Part shown: in pieces, positions 32,759 through 33,646 of the stretch | Layout of the letters: each line of letters starts with the position of its first letter | Numbering within the stretch: the stretch's first letter is position 1 | The notes under the pieces: generated by a model | Told to the model about the DNA's origin: nothing | Seen by the model: only the letters and a program-made list of their open reading frames with translations | Database searches by the model: none | Position numbers and translations under genes: made by a program | DNA from: Rhodothermales bacterium | GTDB lineage: Bacteria > Bacteroidota > Rhodothermia > Rhodothermales > JABDKH01 | DNA: 33,646 nucleotides | Direction of reading: 5' to 3' | Assembly (NCBI GenBank): GCA_013002165.1 | Contig: JABDKO010000062.1 | Location: forward strand, 1-33,646

Positions 32759-33646
32759 ATGCCACCCGATTACAACCAGTCTGAACAACGAGCACGCAGA
32801 TCAGCCAGCATCTGGATCGTCGGCGTACTCATACTGGGCAGCGTTTCAGCCTTTGCACTGCTGAAGTCAGACGATTCCAATCAGCATAATCTCCCGGACA
32901 CCGCGATTCTGAATCCTGCTATGCTACTGGATGCGAAGCAACGCGTTGCTGACGGTCAGGCAAAGGTTGCACTAGATACGCTTCTGGCGCGGGCTGAAGC
33001 ATTTCTTGAGGCGCCGATCGTTTCAGTGATGGACAAGGAAATCGAACCGCCATCAGGCGATTTCCACGACTATATCACACTTGCACCGTATTTCTGGCCA
33101 AACCCGGATACGCCAGACGGCCTACCCTACATCAAGCGGGATGGTGAACTGCACGAACCGAATCGCAGTGGTACCGATTTCTATACGCGTGCTCAAATGG
33201 AGGAAGGCGTAATCACGCTCGGTGTTGCGTTTTATTTGACGGATGACCAGAAGTACGCTAATGGCGCAGCGACGCGGTTGCGCACGTGGTTCCTCGATCC
33301 GGAAACAAGGATGAACCCCAACTTGAATTTCGCTCAGGGTGTTCCCGGTATTATGGACGGTAGCCTCTGGGGCATCATCGAGACATGGAGATGGACAGCA
33401 ATTGTTGATATTATTAATCTGATCGGCAGTTCCGATGAGTGGACTGAAGATGACGCACGAGGCATGCAGCAATGGTTCGACGACTATCAGGTGTGGCTGC
33501 GAACCAGCGAACTTGGTTTCGACGAAAGTCTGATGTGGAACAATCATGGATCCTTCTACGACTCACAGGTTGCCTACCTCGCCCTGCATGCAGGCAAGCC
33601 CGAAATCGCACGTGACATCTTATTGGAGGCCCGCAATCGAAGGATA
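32759..33646 (+). CDS. Alginate lyase family protein (PF05426-like), partial (C-terminus outside window)
   Basis: An ORF of 296 codons starts at an ATG and runs off the right edge. Residues about 17-34 form an uncleaved-looking signal anchor after a basic RARRS, so the enzyme is exported or membrane-tethered. The body follows the alginate-lyase (alpha/alpha) toroid family: FHDYITLAPYFWPNPDTPDG, then LPYIKRDGELHEP, TRMNPNLNFAQGVPGIMDGS, and WGIIETWRWTAIVDIINLIG. The catalytic neighbourhood is WNNHGSFYDSQVAYLALHAG, with N261, N262 and H263 matching the Asn-His pair of A1-III-type lyases. The catalytic Arg/Tyr would be further on, beyond the window. It supports an alginate or other uronan substrate for the locus. 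PL family number not assigned. Confidence 0.9.
   Translation, partial: MPPDYNQSEQRARRSASIWIVGVLILGSVSAFALLKSDDSNQHNLPDTAILNPAMLLDAKQRVADGQAKVALDTLLARAEAFLEAPIVSVMDKEIEPPSGDFHDYITLAPYFWPNPDTPDGLPYIKRDGELHEPNRSGTDFYTRAQMEEGVITLGVAFYLTDDQKYANGAATRLRTWFLDPETRMNPNLNFAQGVPGIMDGSLWGIIETWRWTAIVDIINLIGSSDEWTEDDARGMQQWFDDYQVWLRTSELGFDESLMWNNHGSFYDSQVAYLALHAGKPEIARDILLEARNRRI

Noticed and set aside
1-33646. CRISPR arrays, tRNA/rRNA genes, insertion sequences, SusC/SusD pairs, sulfatases, toxin-antitoxin or phage-defence genes
   Set aside because: Looked for on both strands; the intergenic gaps are too short for RNA genes or arrays, and no protein with these signatures was seen.

Overview
This 33.6 kb window (roughly half G+C) is a densely packed bacterial chromosome segment with 25 protein genes, two of them cut by the window edges. 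I found no RNA genes, insertion sequences, CRISPR arrays or attachment sites, and no non-coding stretch longer than about 190 bases. The gene content suggests a free-living, probably marine or algae-associated polysaccharide degrader: Tat-type and lipoprotein export signals on polysaccharide-lyase-like enzymes, a TIGR02999-type ECF sigma factor next to a Ser/Thr kinase with C-terminal TPRs, and many Fe(II)/2-oxoglutarate (PhyH) oxygenases and MDR dehydrogenases. That combination recalls Rhodothermia/Balneolia, Gemmatimonadota or Latescibacteria/Poribacteria-like lineages. This is a guess from gene content, not a phylogenetic result. Start codons are unusually often GTG or TTG and Shine-Dalgarno sequences are mostly weak.

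Layout. Left edge: a YiiX-like papain-fold protein (minus, cut) diverges from an ATP-grasp ligase (plus). Then come a lipoprotein heparinase II/III-family lyase (minus) and a pair of membrane-protein genes (plus; the second is an isoprenylcysteine methyltransferase-like enzyme). A tight minus-strand operon at 5.4-8.9 kb encodes a beta-propeller glycosidase, a methyltransferase resembling AprA-type polyketide methyltransferases, and a PhyH dioxygenase. It diverges from fdhD plus a YdeP-type molybdopterin oxidoreductase across a perfect 21-bp palindrome. An ECF sigma factor/receptor-like kinase pair (12.2-15.3 kb) follows, then a TIM-barrel sugar isomerase and a sodium:solute symporter-PhyH pair.

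The core of the locus is an eight-gene plus-strand run (19.1-31.3 kb): Tat-exported heparinase-family lyase, two MDR oxidoreductases, an MFS transporter, an ABC-type sugar-binding lipoprotein without permeases, a BNR beta-propeller protein, a 597-residue protein of no family I recognise but with toroid-lyase-like character, and a GH42-like glycosidase. It faces a hydroxypyruvate-reductase-like dehydrogenase and a small lipoprotein on the minus strand. The window ends in a PF05426-type alginate lyase.

Working model (inference): envelope lyases cleave an unsulfated uronic-acid-containing polymer (no sulfatase and no SusC/SusD genes are present). The products enter through the SSS and MFS carriers, possibly with help from the binding protein. 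Cytoplasmic glycosidases, the toroid protein, isomerase, MDR and 2-hydroxyacid dehydrogenases then finish breakdown. The PhyH/methyltransferase operon and the formate-dehydrogenase-like pair hint at processing of a modified, perhaps methylated, sugar. The most novel-looking parts are the binding protein-BNR-toroid triplet, the glycosidase-methyltransferase-PhyH operon, and several precise palindromes and a phased CTAGA array in the intergenic regions.
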